A stretch of DNA of 58,742 bases from Alkalibacterium sp. MB6. GTDB taxonomy: Bacteria > Bacillota > Bacilli > Lactobacillales > Carnobacteriaceae_A. The position numbers were made by a program, and so were the translations under genes. Below, in pieces: positions 24,246-35,048 of this stretch. The DNA is taken from the NCBI RefSeq assembly GCF_009935905.1, contig NZ_PREX01000015.1, forward strand, positions 1 through 58,742, in the 5' to 3' direction. A model generated the notes under the pieces. It was given only the letters and a program-made list of their open reading frames with translations. It did no database searches and was not told the origin of the DNA. Numbering within the stretch: the stretch's first letter is position 1; each line of letters starts with the position of its first letter.

Positions 24246-25106
24246 ATGCCATTAGATTTCCTTACCAATTTTGATTGGTCAAGGCTTTGGGCCTGGAGAA
24301 CGGCCATTAATATTATCGATGTTTTAATTGTTGCATTTTTCATGTATCAGTTGATGAGGATTGTTCGAGGCACCCGGGCTGTTGAACTGTTAAAGGGTAT
24401 TGGGGTCATTCTGATACTAAAAACGATCAGTATGCTGTTCGAATTACATACGACTGAATTTGTCGTTGACTTCGTTATTCAATGGTCAGCTTTGGCTTTA
24501 ATCATCATCTTCCAACCCGAATTGAGAAGAGGATTAGAACACCTTGGGAGAGGGTATCTCTTTGGAAGAAAACGCAAATCTAACCCTAGTGAACTTATTG
24601 TCGATCATTTATCTCATGCACTGCAGTACATGAGTAAACGACGGATTGGGGCGTTGATTTCTATAGAAATGGATACAGGTTTGGATGAATACATCCAAAC
24701 AGGCATACCCATAAATGGAAATCTATCTTCTGAATTGTTAATCAACATTTTTATTCCTAACACGCCTTTACATGATGGCGCAGTTATCATTAAAGATTTC
24801 GAAGTAGCCTCTGCAGCAAGCTACCTTCCTCTTTCAGAAAGTCCAGCTATACCTAAAAAGTTAGGGACCAGACACAGAGCAGCTATTGGGTTGTCTGAAG
24901 CTTCAGACGCTATTACCCTTGTAGTATCTGAAGAAACGGGCGAAATCAGTATTTCGCGTCGTGGAAATCTAATTACCGATATGTCCAATGAAGAAGTGGT
25001 TGAGTATCTGAATAAAGAATTGGTAGAAACAACTAAGGAAAAAGAAAAACAAACATTCTTTCAACACGTTTCTGAAGCTATCCGGAAAGGAGTGTCGAAC
25101 AAGTGA
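24246..25106 (+). CDS. cdaA: Diadenylate cyclase CdaA
   Basis: A 286-residue membrane enzyme that makes cyclic di-AMP from two ATP. Three N-terminal helices (about 18-90) are followed by the DAC domain with the catalytic DGA motif (177-179, LHDGAVII) and the ATP-binding RHR (209-211). It is the first gene of the conserved cdaA-cdaR-glmM operon, with GGAGGTG before ATG and a 4-base GTGA overlap with cdaR. c-di-AMP controls potassium and osmolyte transport and cell-wall homeostasis. The family and gene order are unambiguous. Confidence 0.96.
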   Translation: MPLDFLTNFDWSRLWAWRTAINIIDVLIVAFFMYQLMRIVRGTRAVELLKGIGVILILKTISMLFELHTTEFVVDFVIQWSALALIIIFQPELRRGLEHLGRGYLFGRKRKSNPSELIVDHLSHALQYMSKRRIGALISIEMDTGLDEYIQTGIPINGNLSSELLINIFIPNTPLHDGAVIIKDFEVASAASYLPLSESPAIPKKLGTRHRAAIGLSEASDAITLVVSEETGEISISRRGNLITDMSNEEVVEYLNKELVETTKEKEKQTFFQHVSEAIRKGVSNK

Positions 25107-26176
25107 AATTCAATATGGATAATCCATGGATTATCAGACTGATTGCTCTGCTATTATCTGTCATATTGTTTTCTTTTGTGTCGCTTGAAAATCAGTCGCG
25201 CATCCGTTCGACTAACCCAACCGATGGGGCGAGCATTACCAGCTCGGAAGTTGTCACTAATTTACCAATTGATATTAATATTGACCGAGACAATTATTTT
25301 GTATCAGGTATTCCTGAAACAGCCACTATACGTTTGGAAGGACCACAAGCCGTATTAACACAAACATTAGCTACTCAAAGTTATAATATTGTCACACCGG
25401 ATTTAAACGAACTTGGACCTGGTAGGCATACCATACCGCTTGAAGCGGAGGGGTTGAGTAGTCAGTTGAGTTATAGTATTATGCCAGCGGAAGTAACGGT
25501 CGACATTGAAGAAAAAATAGTAGAAGAGCATGACGTTCGCGTAGAATTTAATGAGTCAGCTCATTTAGAAGATGGCTATACTGCCGGAGAGCCTCTGTTA
25601 TCTAACGAAGTTGTTACTATATCTGGAGCAGCCTCAACGATGGACATGATCAGTGATGTAATGGTTATTGTTATGCCTGAGAGTAGCGACATAGTAAGTG
25701 ATATTGAAATGACCTTAAATGTGTTAGTCGTTGATGAGGCAGGAGAACCATTAAATGTAAATATTTCCCCTCAGCAAATTGATGTCCTTATACCTGTCGA
25801 GGGAACACAGCGCACTCTGCCAATTGTATTAGAGCAAGTAGGTACGCCAAGGGAAGGGTACGAATACACACTTGAGTTGGCCCAAGGTGAACCAGAGAAT
25901 GTTATCATTACTGGAGAATCGGATGCCATAGAAGCATTTACCAATTTCTCTGTTCAAGTAGATATATCTGGGATAACCGAGTCAACGATTCGTACAGTAC
26001 CAATTGTGTTACCAGACGGTGTGTCAGAAAGTGATCCGGAAGAGATAGATGTTCTAATAAGGGTTCGTCAATTAAGTAATGGAGAAGAAGATTTATTGGA
26101 TCCAGGCGATGGCAGTGCAAATGAAGATAAAGACGAAGATGATGAAGTGGTTAACAACATGAGTGACCAAAACTAA
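25103..26176 (+). CDS. cdaR: CdaA regulatory protein CdaR (YbbR repeats)
   Basis: A 357-residue protein with one N-terminal membrane helix (about 9-26) and an extracytoplasmic part made of YbbR repeats, seen as several copies of a VxVxIxG-type strand pattern (for example [13 protein letters not shown]-like and [18 protein letters not shown]). It modulates CdaA through the membrane. The start is GTG 25103 overlapping the cdaA stop, with GGAG upstream. The outside part is very acidic and ends in a DEDDE-rich tail, unlike the basic tails of many relatives. The glmM gene overlaps nominally but really starts 19 bases after the stop. Confidence 0.93.
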   Translation: MKFNMDNPWIIRLIALLLSVILFSFVSLENQSRIRSTNPTDGASITSSEVVTNLPIDINIDRDNYFVSGIPETATIRLEGPQAVLTQTLATQSYNIVTPDLNELGPGRHTIPLEAEGLSSQLSYSIMPAEVTVDIEEKIVEEHDVRVEFNESAHLEDGYTAGEPLLSNEVVTISGAASTMDMISDVMVIVMPESSDIVSDIEMTLNVLVVDEAGEPLNVNISPQQIDVLIPVEGTQRTLPIVLEQVGTPREGYEYTLELAQGEPENVIITGESDAIEAFTNFSVQVDISGITESTIRTVPIVLPDGVSESDPEEIDVLIRVRQLSNGEEDLLDPGDGSANEDKDEDDEVVNNMSDQN

Positions 26177-26195
26177 GAAACGAGGGACAGTTAAT

Positions 26196-27548
26196 ATGGG
26201 AAATTATTTTGGGACAGATGGGGTAAGAGGCGTAGCCAACAAAGAACTTACACCCGAGTTAGCATTTAAATTAGGCCGTTTTGGAGGGTATGTTCTGGCA
26301 AGTCATGCAGAAACTGACCATCCAAGAGTATTGGTAGGAAAAGACACACGTATATCGGGTGGTATGTTAGAGTATGCTCTTATTGCCGGCTTATTATCAG
26401 CAGGAGTAGAAGTGTTAAGACTCGGAGTCATTACTACTCCAGGAGTTTCCTTCTTGACTCGCCAGCAAAATGCGACAGCAGGCATTATGATTTCTGCTTC
26501 TCATAACCCGGTTGAAGATAACGGGATTAAATTTTTCGGTTCAGATGGGTTTAAATTATCTGATGATCAAGAAGCTGAGATAGAAGAACTATTGGATGCA
26601 AAAGAAGATAATCTTCCACGCCCAAGTTCGACTGGATTAGGTACATCAGAAGAATACAAAGAAGGTATACTTAAATATATCCAATTCTTAACTCAAACCA
26701 TTTCAGGGGACTTGTCAGGTTTGCAAGTAGCACTTGATGGAGCAAACGGCGCAGCTAGTCCGATTATTAACCGATTGTTTGCAGATTTAGATACGGAATT
26801 TGATGTGACAGGCGCTTCACCGAATGGATTAAATATTAATGATGGGGTAGGAAGTACACACCCAGAACATCTTGCTAAATTCGTAAAAGAAAAAGGAGCA
26901 GACGTCGGTTTGTCTTTTGATGGTGACGGAGACCGCCTCATTGCTGTAGACGAATTAGGAAATATTGTAGATGGCGATAAGATTCTTTATATTTGCGGTA
27001 AGTATATGCATGATGAAGGCCGCTTGAAGAAGAATACGATTGTGTCAACTGTTATGAGTAATATTGGGTTTTATAAAGCGCTGGAAAAACATGGCTTAGA
27101 TTCTGTGAAGACAGCTGTCGGAGACCGTTACGTGATGGAAGAAATGGTTAAAAATGGTTACAATTTAGGTGGAGAACAATCTGGACATGTTATCTTTTTA
27201 GATTATCATACAACTGGAGATGGCCTATTAACAGGTATTCAGCTATTAAATGTAATGAAACAAACAGGTAAAAAATTATCTGAACTAGCTGAAGAAGTAA
27301 CAACCTTCCCACAAAAATTGGTCAATATTCCAGTGACTGATAAGCATAATGTCATGTCTAACGATGCGATCAGCCAAGTAATTAGAGAAGTTGAAAATGA
27401 AATGGGCGATAATGGTCGAGTATTAGTTAGACCTAGTGGAACAGAGTCCTTGTTACGTATTATGGCAGAGGCTCCTACGCATCAAGAAGTCAACGAATAC
27501 GTGGAACGCATTGCTTCAGTAGTACGTGAAGAATTGGGTTCTGAATAA
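26196..27548 (+). CDS. glmM: Phosphoglucosamine mutase GlmM
   Basis: A 450-residue enzyme that converts glucosamine-6-phosphate to glucosamine-1-phosphate for UDP-GlcNAc and peptidoglycan. It shows the N terminus YFGTDGVRG, the phospho-serine loop MISASHNP with Ser102, the metal loop DGDGDR, the sugar loop GGEQSGH and the phosphate loop RPSGTES. The longest frame begins upstream at 26163, but ATG 26196 with GAGGG nine bases before matches the family exactly. Co-expression with cdaA/cdaR links c-di-AMP to wall precursor supply. Confidence 0.96.
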   Translation: MGNYFGTDGVRGVANKELTPELAFKLGRFGGYVLASHAETDHPRVLVGKDTRISGGMLEYALIAGLLSAGVEVLRLGVITTPGVSFLTRQQNATAGIMISASHNPVEDNGIKFFGSDGFKLSDDQEAEIEELLDAKEDNLPRPSSTGLGTSEEYKEGILKYIQFLTQTISGDLSGLQVALDGANGAASPIINRLFADLDTEFDVTGASPNGLNINDGVGSTHPEHLAKFVKEKGADVGLSFDGDGDRLIAVDELGNIVDGDKILYICGKYMHDEGRLKKNTIVSTVMSNIGFYKALEKHGLDSVKTAVGDRYVMEEMVKNGYNLGGEQSGHVIFLDYHTTGDGLLTGIQLLNVMKQTGKKLSELAEEVTTFPQKLVNIPVTDKHNVMSNDAISQVIREVENEMGDNGRVLVRPSGTESLLRIMAEAPTHQEVNEYVERIASVVREELGSE

Positions 27549-27580
27549 CATAAACAGTAAAAAATAGAAGAATAACAGTT

Positions 27581-27622
27581 AAAAGCTACAAATATCATAA
27601 AATGGATGTTTGTAGCTTTTTC
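27581..27622 (+). terminator. Terminator of cdaA-cdaR-glmM
   Basis: AAAAGCTACAAA pairs with TTTGTAGCTTTT, with further inner pairing, and T5 follows. It lies 33 bases after glmM and just before the next ribosome site. Confidence 0.82.
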
Positions 27623-27641
27623 TTTAGAACGGAGGAAAAGC

Positions 27642-28421
27642 ATGTACTCACCACACTATTATCCCTCTAGCGCGGAGATTAGAAGAGAAGCCAGTTTGCA
27701 GATGAAAGGGAGAGAGCTAAAGGTTGTTATCCTATATTTTGTACCTGTTTTAATATCTGTCCTGATTACAGGCACAGCTGTAGGGTTTGGCTGGACAACA
27801 CTGATGAGACCAGCTGAAAATGGCACACAAGTGAATCTCATTGTTGATTTTTTTAATAATTACCTGACCATTGGTGTTGCTTTTGCACTACTTGATATGA
27901 TTCGTTACCCCTCATATGAGATACGTCCATTAAAAGACGCTTTTCAGATTTTTACGAAGACGTATTTTATCCCCATACTCATTATTCAACTCGTTCAAGG
28001 ATTATTTATTTTCTTATGGTCCTTACTGTTATTGATTCCAGGTATTATTAAGGGTTACGCCTATTCTCAAGCTTTCTATATATATAAAGATAATCTGGAA
28101 AGAAACCCAAGCGAGTACTTGAGTGCTGTGGACTGTATTACAGAAAGTAGGCAGTTAATGGATGGTCATAAATTTAGATTATTCCAATTACATTTGAGTT
28201 TTATTGGCTGGTACCTTCTTGAAGTGGTTACGTTTGGGGTAGCGTCTATCTTCGTCAGACCATATATTGCTACGGCAGAAGCAGTATTTTATGATAATTT
28301 AATTGCTAATAACCAACCATTTAATGAAAGAGAGAGCATGAAAAAGACCTTCAATCAGTATTCTTCTTACTTAGAATCTGAGTTAGAGGCAGAAGATGAC
28401 GACGAGTTTGCTGATTTCTAA
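27642..28421 (+). CDS. DUF975 family membrane protein
   Basis: A 259-residue membrane protein of the DUF975 family. Several long helices are visible (about 26-50, 65-85, 108-145 and 170-200). Its cytoplasmic N terminus SSAEIRREASLQMKGREL is typical of the family. GGAGG lies nine bases before ATG 27642; the longer frame from 27606 overlaps the preceding terminator. The C terminus is acidic (ELEAEDDDEFADF). Function unknown. The gene is flanked by terminators on both sides, so it is monocistronic unless there is read-through from glmM. Confidence 0.82.
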   Translation: MYSPHYYPSSAEIRREASLQMKGRELKVVILYFVPVLISVLITGTAVGFGWTTLMRPAENGTQVNLIVDFFNNYLTIGVAFALLDMIRYPSYEIRPLKDAFQIFTKTYFIPILIIQLVQGLFIFLWSLLLLIPGIIKGYAYSQAFYIYKDNLERNPSEYLSAVDCITESRQLMDGHKFRLFQLHLSFIGWYLLEVVTFGVASIFVRPYIATAEAVFYDNLIANNQPFNERESMKKTFNQYSSYLESELEAEDDDEFADF

Positions 28422-28425
28422 ACTT

Positions 28426-28462
28426 AAAAAGGTCTCTCTTTCGTAAAAAAAGAGAGACCTTT
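28426..28462. terminator. Shared bidirectional terminator
   Basis: AAAAGGTCTCTCTTT pairs with AAAGAGAGACCTTTT around a short loop. It serves the DUF975 gene and the convergent DUF456 gene. Confidence 0.85.
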
Positions 28463-28479
28463 TAGTCTGTTAAATTAAA

Positions 28480-28962
28480 TTAAAACCAAATAGTCAAAAA
28501 GAACCAGGCAATCATGATGAATTGCAATAATCCTTCAGCTAGTCGACCGCTTAAGAAACCGATTAAGGTGCCAATGGCAGCTTTCAACGCATCAGGAAAT
28601 GATTTCTGTTGCCAATATTCGACGATGATAACCACGACAAATGGTAAGAGCAATATACCGAAAGGGGGGTACACAAACGTACCGACAATAATAGAGAGGG
28701 TAGCTGCTCTCTCGCCCCACTTACTTCCTCCAAATTGCTTGACTGCTAAAGATCCAGTGAATAAATCCGCTAGAAGTAAAACAATGGTGATAAGGCCCAT
28801 AGAGACCCAAAAAAAGGTTGACAATTCAGTTGAATTAATTAAAAAGTGATAAATTAAAAAGCCGCCCCATACTGCCAGTACAGAAGGCAACACAGGGTAA
28901 ATTAAAGCTACAAAACTGGTGATGAATAAAGCAATAACTACAATCCACCATAGTATATCCAT
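28480..28962 (-). CDS. DUF456 family membrane protein
   Basis: A 160-residue membrane protein with four to five helices and glycine-rich contacts of the DUF456 family (LLADLFTGSLAVKQFGGSKWG, FVYPPFGILLLPF, AAIGTLIGFLSGRLAEG). No enzymatic residues are evident; function unknown. GGGAGG eight bases before ATG 28962 decides for this start, rather than ATG 28977, which overlaps the ribosome site. Confidence 0.82.
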   Translation of the reverse strand: MDILWWIVVIALFITSFVALIYPVLPSVLAVWGGFLIYHFLINSTELSTFFWVSMGLITIVLLLADLFTGSLAVKQFGGSKWGERAATLSIIVGTFVYPPFGILLLPFVVVIIVEYWQQKSFPDALKAAIGTLIGFLSGRLAEGLLQFIMIAWFFLTIWF

Positions 28963-29107
28963 ATTATATCCTCCCATTCCAATCTAACCTTTCTTCATTC
29001 AGTATACTAGAGACAGATTTACTTTTACAAAGAATAGGCAATCTAAATAATAAACAGTGGTCTGTAGTATGTAAGTAGTTCAAATAGGGCTATCTTCAAT
29101 TCGTAGT

Positions 29108-29136
29108 TTGACAATGTCTTAATATCATGCTAAACT
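29108..29136 (+). promoter_or_regulatory. Sigma-A promoter of the cysteine operon
   Basis: Consensus TTGACA (29108-29113), exactly 17 bases, TAAACT (29131-29136), with TG at -15/-14 (29128-29129). The transcript should start near 29143, giving a leader of ~265 nt before the first enzyme gene. Confidence 0.88.
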
Positions 29137-29184
29137 CAACCTAATTTATTGCGCAGAGAAGAACGAAAGAGGAGTGTTATAATC

Positions 29185-29277
29185 GTGTATAAAATGACGT
29201 TTGAGGAGCAGATTGACTGTTGCTGTACACCGTGTATAGCTTATTTCCCATGCTCTCAAATTGTTCTTAACGATTAA
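29185..29277 (+). CDS. Cysteine-rich leader peptide (30 codons), attenuator ORF
   Basis: GTG to TAA, 30 residues, with AAAGAGGAG (29166-29174) ten bases upstream. Five of residues 12-23 are Cys: codons 12, 13, 14 (TGT TGC TGT at 29218-29226), 17 and 23. The region reads DCCCTPC...FPC. It lies between a consensus promoter and an intrinsic terminator, all ahead of cysteine biosynthesis genes. By analogy with amino-acid leader peptides (his, trp, leu), ribosome stalling at Cys codons would report cysteinyl-tRNA supply. ATG 29194 is an alternative start in the same frame. The function is inferred, but the codon content and position are unlikely to be accidental. Confidence 0.8.
   Translation: MYKMTFEEQIDCCCTPCIAYFPCSQIVLND
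29222..29240 (+). promoter_or_regulatory. Possible pause hairpin in the Cys leader
   Basis: GCTGTACA (29222-29229) pairs with TGTATAGC (29233-29240), one G-U pair, loop CCG. It overlaps the Cys codons, where it would be melted by the translating ribosome; pause hairpins of amino-acid attenuators lie in this position. Confidence 0.45.
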
Positions 29278-29342
29278 ATCTTTTCTTTAGCATTGCCCTT
29301 CACTTGGAGGCCTAACTAAGCAAAGATGAGAACAAGCGCATG
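29249..29342 (+). promoter_or_regulatory. Predicted antiterminator pairing
   Basis: CATGC (29249-29253) can pair with GCATG (29338-29342), which lies inside the 5' arm of the terminator. TTGTTCTTA (29261-29269) can pair with TGAGAACAA (29327-29335), with one G-U pair. The upstream strands are leader codons 22-29, which a ribosome finishing the leader would cover and a ribosome stalled at Cys codons 12-14 would leave free. Found by eye; energies not computed. Confidence 0.5.
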
Positions 29343-29368
29343 AGGAGTTATCCTCATGTGCTTTTTTT
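29335..29368 (+). terminator. Intrinsic terminator (attenuator) before the cysteine operon
   Basis: A 12-bp stem AGCGCATGAGGA/TCCTCATGTGCT (one G-U pair), loop GTTA, then seven T. It lies upstream of the first structural gene, so it acts only on the leader transcript. Confidence 0.88.
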
Positions 29369-29408
29369 AACTAAAAGAGCTGATAGTCCATACTTAAAGG
29401 AGAACCAC

Positions 29409-31474
<2,066 letters not shown>

Positions 31475-31497
31475 TGAAGAGGGTAAAGGAGATAGAC

Positions 31498-32052
31498 ATG
31501 AAGGCCTTTAAGACGTTGATGGAGACCTATAAGAAAAATGACCCGTCAGTCGGCAGCTCGGCTGAAATAATCTTAACATCACCAGGAATTTGGGCGTTAT
31601 TCTTTCATCGAGTGTCCCATTTTTTATATAATAAGAATATCAAACTCATTGCGCGCATGCTTTCGATGTTTGCAAGATGGCTTACAGGAATTGAAATTCA
31701 TCCAGGAGCGACTATCGGTCAACGATTATTTATTGATCATGGTATGGGTATTGTTATTGGTGAAACCGCAGAAATCGGAAATGACGTGCTTATCTTTCAT
31801 GGGGTTACCCTTGGAGGGCGAGGGGATGAAGAAGGGAAGCGGCATCCGACAATTGAAGACGGTGTTTTGCTATCAGCCCATGTGCAAGTCATAGGGAATA
31901 TTAGAATTGGAAAGCGCGCAAAAATTGGTGCTAGTGCGGTTGTGTTACAGGATATTCCTGAGGGCGTCACAGCTGTAGGCATACCTGCAAAAGTAGTCAA
32001 ATCAAAAGAAGAGAATATGAGGCAGTGGACAGCAGATCACTATGTAATCTAA
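31498..32052 (+). CDS. cysE: Serine O-acetyltransferase CysE
   Basis: A 184-residue left-handed beta-helix enzyme that acetylates L-serine to O-acetylserine, the co-substrate for MccA. The hexapeptide repeats GIEIHPGATIGQRLFIDHG and the catalytic His/Asp loop (DHGMGIVIGETAEIG, then VTLGGRG) are clear, as is the C-terminal VPAKVVK-like GIPAKVVKS. GTAAAGGAG precedes ATG 31498; the ATG at 31474 overlaps the mccB stop and has no site. The C-terminal tail after the last repeat is short, so feedback inhibition by cysteine through the tail (DH-I ending) may differ from E. coli. Confidence 0.94.
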   Translation: MKAFKTLMETYKKNDPSVGSSAEIILTSPGIWALFFHRVSHFLYNKNIKLIARMLSMFARWLTGIEIHPGATIGQRLFIDHGMGIVIGETAEIGNDVLIFHGVTLGGRGDEEGKRHPTIEDGVLLSAHVQVIGNIRIGKRAKIGASAVVLQDIPEGVTAVGIPAKVVKSKEENMRQWTADHYVI

Positions 32053-32063
32053 AGGAGTAAAGT

Positions 32064-32759
32064 ATGGGACGAGAATTTATAGAGGCCTTTACTGGCTGGG
32101 CAAAGAATTATGACGCGTCAGTTAAGAGAAACGAAGAAGAGTATATAGAAGTATTTGCAGGTTATGAAGAAATTTTGACTGAAATTGTTAATAGAAGCGG
32201 GCAATCTATTTTGGAGTTTGGAATAGGTGCAGGGAATTTGACAGAAAAATTGCTTGCAGCAGGGAAAGATGTTTTTGCAGTTGAACCTTCTGAAGACAGT
32301 CGTAAATTGTCTAGAAAAAAATTGCCAGGTAATTTTAGAATACACGATGGCGAGATAGAAGATTTTCCAGTCCCTTCCAAGCCAGTAGATACAATTGTCA
32401 GCTCTTACGTTTTCCACCACTTAAATGATGAAGAAAAAAGCGAAGCTATGCAATTCTACGCTGACCAACTTCCAACAGGAGGGAAAATTGTTTTCGCAGA
32501 TACGATTTTCGTTTCCCAACAGGTTTATGATAATGTGATTAAAGAGGCTGAGATTAAAGGTTATCACGAATTAGCTGAAGATTTAAAAACAGAGCATTAC
32601 CCCTTACTCGATACAGTGCACGAAGCGTTAAACAGAGCCGGCTTTTCACATTTATCCTTTACACAAATGAATGAGTTTTTATGGGTGTTTGAAGGAACGA
32701 AAGTAGAGACAAGCGACAAGTCGAACCCTATAAAGGAGATGTTATTTGATGGCAAGTAA
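32064..32759 (+). CDS. Class I SAM-dependent methyltransferase (YrrT-like)
   Basis: A 231-residue SAM-binding protein. Motif I is [19 protein letters not shown] (ExGxGxG), followed by the acidic [15 protein letters not shown] and [10 protein letters not shown]. The position in a methionine-to-cysteine operon, next to luxS, recalls YrrT of the Bacillus yrrT-mtnN-mccAB operon, a putative AdoMet methyltransferase that would feed S-adenosylhomocysteine into the recycling route. The methyl acceptor is unknown. AAAGGAG precedes ATG; its 3' end overlaps luxS by 11 bases. Confidence 0.85.
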   Translation: MGREFIEAFTGWAKNYDASVKRNEEEYIEVFAGYEEILTEIVNRSGQSILEFGIGAGNLTEKLLAAGKDVFAVEPSEDSRKLSRKKLPGNFRIHDGEIEDFPVPSKPVDTIVSSYVFHHLNDEEKSEAMQFYADQLPTGGKIVFADTIFVSQQVYDNVIKEAEIKGYHELAEDLKTEHYPLLDTVHEALNRAGFSHLSFTQMNEFLWVFEGTKVETSDKSNPIKEMLFDGK

Positions 32760-33225
32760 AAAAATGAACGTTGAAAGTTTTAATTTAGACCACACTAAAG
32801 TTAAAGCACCCTACGTTAGAGTAGCTGATCGAAAAGAAGGAATCAATGGAGACATCATTGTTAAATATGATGTGCGTTTTTCTCAACCAAACAAAGAACA
32901 TATGGATACTATGGCGATTCATTCTTTAGAGCATTTAACAGCAGAACACATTCGGAATCATGCAGATTATATTGTGGATTTTGGACCAATGGGCTGCCAA
33001 ACTGGTTTTTATTTAACGGTTATTAATCATGACAATTACGATGAAATATTAACTGTACTAGAACGAACCATGGAGGATGTCCTTGAAGCAGATGAAGTAC
33101 CAGCAAGTAATGAAAAACAATGTGGATGGGCAGCCCATCATACATTAGAAGGCGCTAAAGAAGTTGCTCAAAGATTTTTATCTAAACGAGATGAATGGCA
33201 TATTGTATTTGCTGAAGAAGCGTAA
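32749..33225 (+). CDS. luxS: S-ribosylhomocysteine lyase LuxS
   Basis: A 158-residue iron/zinc lyase that splits S-ribosylhomocysteine into homocysteine and DPD, the precursor of autoinducer-2. Metal ligands are His58 and His62 in AIHSLEHL and Cys125 in [14 protein letters not shown]; Glu61 is the catalytic base. [11 protein letters not shown] is the family start. ATG 32749 has AAAGGAG ten bases upstream, inside the methyltransferase gene. In this operon LuxS supplies homocysteine to MccA, so the main role is probably sulfur recycling. The preceding step (Pfs/MtnN) is not in the window. A long hairpin terminator follows. Confidence 0.97.
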   Translation: MASKKMNVESFNLDHTKVKAPYVRVADRKEGINGDIIVKYDVRFSQPNKEHMDTMAIHSLEHLTAEHIRNHADYIVDFGPMGCQTGFYLTVINHDNYDEILTVLERTMEDVLEADEVPASNEKQCGWAAHHTLEGAKEVAQRFLSKRDEWHIVFAEEA

Positions 33226-33237
33226 AGAAAACGAATG

Positions 33238-33298
33238 AGAAAACTCCCTTCAGAGCTATAAGAGAAAATCTTTCTCTTAGGCTATGAAGGGAGTTTTT
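33238..33298. terminator. Long two-part terminator after luxS
   Basis: An outer stem AAAACTCCCTTCA/TGAAGGGAGTTTT and an inner stem TAAGAGAAA/TTTCTCTTA. T5 follows on the plus strand and an A run precedes it, so it also serves the convergent gene at 33310. A related structure lies at 39889-39955. Confidence 0.85.
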
Positions 33299-33309
33299 GG
33301 GTTCATTCA

Positions 33310-34014
33310 TTATCTTCTACGTCTACCGCCACCAAAGAGGAGGAACAGACGTAAGACACTCAAGAACGACGCGATAGCAGCAGTCACATACGTTAAGGCT
33401 GCAGCATTCAACACCTTTTTAGCTTGAGGCAATTCCTCTTGGGTTAGCAAGTTTTGCTCTTCTAAAACACGAATCGCTCGTCTTGATGCATCGAATTCAA
33501 CCGGTAATGTAACCAGTTGAAACAGTAAAGTTAATGAGAATAACAGTAAACCAATGTTTATTAATATGTCGCTTCCGCCCATGAATAACCCTAATAGCAA
33601 GATAGGGAAAGCAGCGGTCTGCCCGAAATTAGTCACAGGAACTAGAGCGGATCTTAAGCGTAAAGGCCCGTAATTGTCTCGGTCTTGCATGGCATGGCCA
33701 GCTTCGTGTGCCGCTACACCGATTGCAGCTACTGAAGTTGAATTACGTGTCGTATCTGATAAACGCAAGACATTGTCTTGAGAATTGTAATGGTCTGTTA
33801 AGTTACCACGAATACCCTCTAATCGAACATTTTGAAGTTGTGATACATTTAATATTTCACGACAAACATCAGATGCAGTGTAGCCTCGTTTACTTTTAAC
33901 ACCACTGTATTTACTATAAGTTGATTGCACATACATGCTCGCAAAGCCGGAAATCGCTAAACCAATGAAAATTAAAATGATGGTTGGATCCCAATAAAAA
34001 GGCATGAAAGGCAT
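33310..34014 (-). CDS. Zinc metallopeptidase, YugP family
   Basis: A 234-residue membrane-bound peptidase. An N-terminal helix (about 11-28) precedes the soluble segment with the zinc motif AAHEAGHAMQDRD (HExxH), and two more hydrophobic blocks (about 125-165 and 205-225) follow. The tail is Gly-Arg rich (GGGRRRR). The family (neutral zinc metallopeptidase, YugP) has no defined substrate; a role in membrane protein quality control is a common suggestion. AGGAGG eight bases before ATG supports the start. The gene is convergent with the luxS operon. Confidence 0.88.
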   Translation of the reverse strand: MPFMPFYWDPTIILIFIGLAISGFASMYVQSTYSKYSGVKSKRGYTASDVCREILNVSQLQNVRLEGIRGNLTDHYNSQDNVLRLSDTTRNSTSVAAIGVAAHEAGHAMQDRDNYGPLRLRSALVPVTNFGQTAAFPILLLGLFMGGSDILINIGLLLFSLTLLFQLVTLPVEFDASRRAIRVLEEQNLLTQEELPQAKKVLNAAALTYVTAAIASFLSVLRLFLLFGGGRRRR

Positions 34015-34209
34015 AAAGAAGACCTCCTAGTTTTTCAGAATATAATAGTAGATTAATTATCTAACTACTATTAATTATAACACAAAGGCGAACGCTTTTT
34101 CTGTTTCGAGTTTAAAATTAATGTGAGTACTTTATGAACAAGCTAAGAAAAAGCTAAGAAAAAGCTAGTCATTGAGGAAGTGACGAGTCTAGATGACGTT
34201 AAAGAGGTA

Positions 34210-34881
34210 CTAGCCATCAACGCAGATAAAGTGTCCTTTCGTTTCATCATATGTTTGAATATAAAAACCAAATTCTGGACTCCACTCCCCATAATAGATA
34301 TCTTTCACATTAGTGAAACCAAGTTCATTTAAAGATTGAAAGAGCAATTTTTCGTCTTTTTTTAAGGTTTCTAATACTTTATCTTCAATAATTCCTTCAT
34401 CAATTAAAAAATAGGTTAAGGAATCATCAACGTCTCGATGAGTTAATAGAGTTGCTTGCCCGTCAACTTCAAGGATAAGCTGTTTTACTCTTTTCATTGA
34501 AAAACAGTCGTTTTTTCGTATTAATGTACGTAATTGCTCTAATTCAATATTATTTCTTTCTAATTCAAAGCGGTTAAGCTTACCATCGTTTATAAGAAGA
34601 GCGGGTCTTCCTTTTAACAAATGTCTGAAATGGTCGCCTTTCACAGTTAACTTTTCTATAAAAAAGATTAAGAGGCCCCAGACTAAAAATCCCCACAGAG
34701 CGTAGGTAATAGGGCGATAGGGTTCATAGATAACTTGTTCTAGGATACCTCCAATCACCATAATGAAGACTAAATCAAAGGGAGTCAAATCCGACAGAGT
34801 TTTCTTCCCTGTTGCTCTTAAAAGAATAAGCATGCCCACCATCCCTAAAGATAAATCTACTAGGGTCTTCCAATAAATCAT
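34210..34881 (-). CDS. DUF421 (YetF-like) membrane protein
   Basis: A 223-residue protein with three N-terminal membrane helices (about 7-78) and a cytoplasmic YetF-type domain of two repeats, in which LLKGRPALLINDGKLNRFELERNNIELEQL is the conserved block. Such proteins are frequent in spore formers and lactobacilli; function unknown. GAGGAG precedes ATG. The C terminus continues ~60 residues beyond the core (YFLIDEGIIEDKVLETL onward), as in longer members. Divergent from galK across 167 bases containing the galK promoter. Confidence 0.82.
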   Translation of the reverse strand: MIYWKTLVDLSLGMVGMLILLRATGKKTLSDLTPFDLVFIMVIGGILEQVIYEPYRPITYALWGFLVWGLLIFFIEKLTVKGDHFRHLLKGRPALLINDGKLNRFELERNNIELEQLRTLIRKNDCFSMKRVKQLILEVDGQATLLTHRDVDDSLTYFLIDEGIIEDKVLETLKKDEKLLFQSLNELGFTNVKDIYYGEWSPEFGFYIQTYDETKGHFICVDG

Positions 34882-34988
34882 CCTAATCTCCTCATTCTAA
34901 TTCAAGTATGTGTCATAACTGTAATCTATTATTTTAAAGATTGCTACTTATGAGAACTCGTTTTACTATATATTCACTAAACTTTTAC

Positions 34989-35017
34989 TTGTCTCTTTTT
35001 ATTAAAGGGTTTACAAT
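34989..35017 (+). promoter_or_regulatory. Promoter of the galKTMR operon
   Basis: TTGTCT, 17 bases, TACAAT, ending 31 bases before the galK start. No clear LacI-type palindrome or cre site is seen between it and the gene. Confidence 0.6.
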
Positions 35018-35048
35018 GATAGTGAAGATGGTTTGAGGAGTGGATAAA

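Noticed and set aside
29143-29408. T-box or SAM riboswitch in the cysteine operon leader
   Set aside because: No T-box AGGGTGGNACCGCG core and no S-box core is seen; the Cys-codon ORF plus terminator explains the leader better.
29340-29408. Upstream ATG start for the mccA/cysK gene
   Set aside because: It lies inside the terminator stem and has no ribosome site; ATG 29409 has AAAGGAG.
34139-34168. AAGCTAAGAAA short tandem repeat
   Set aside because: Only about two and a half copies of a simple A-rich unit; no structure or gene association.
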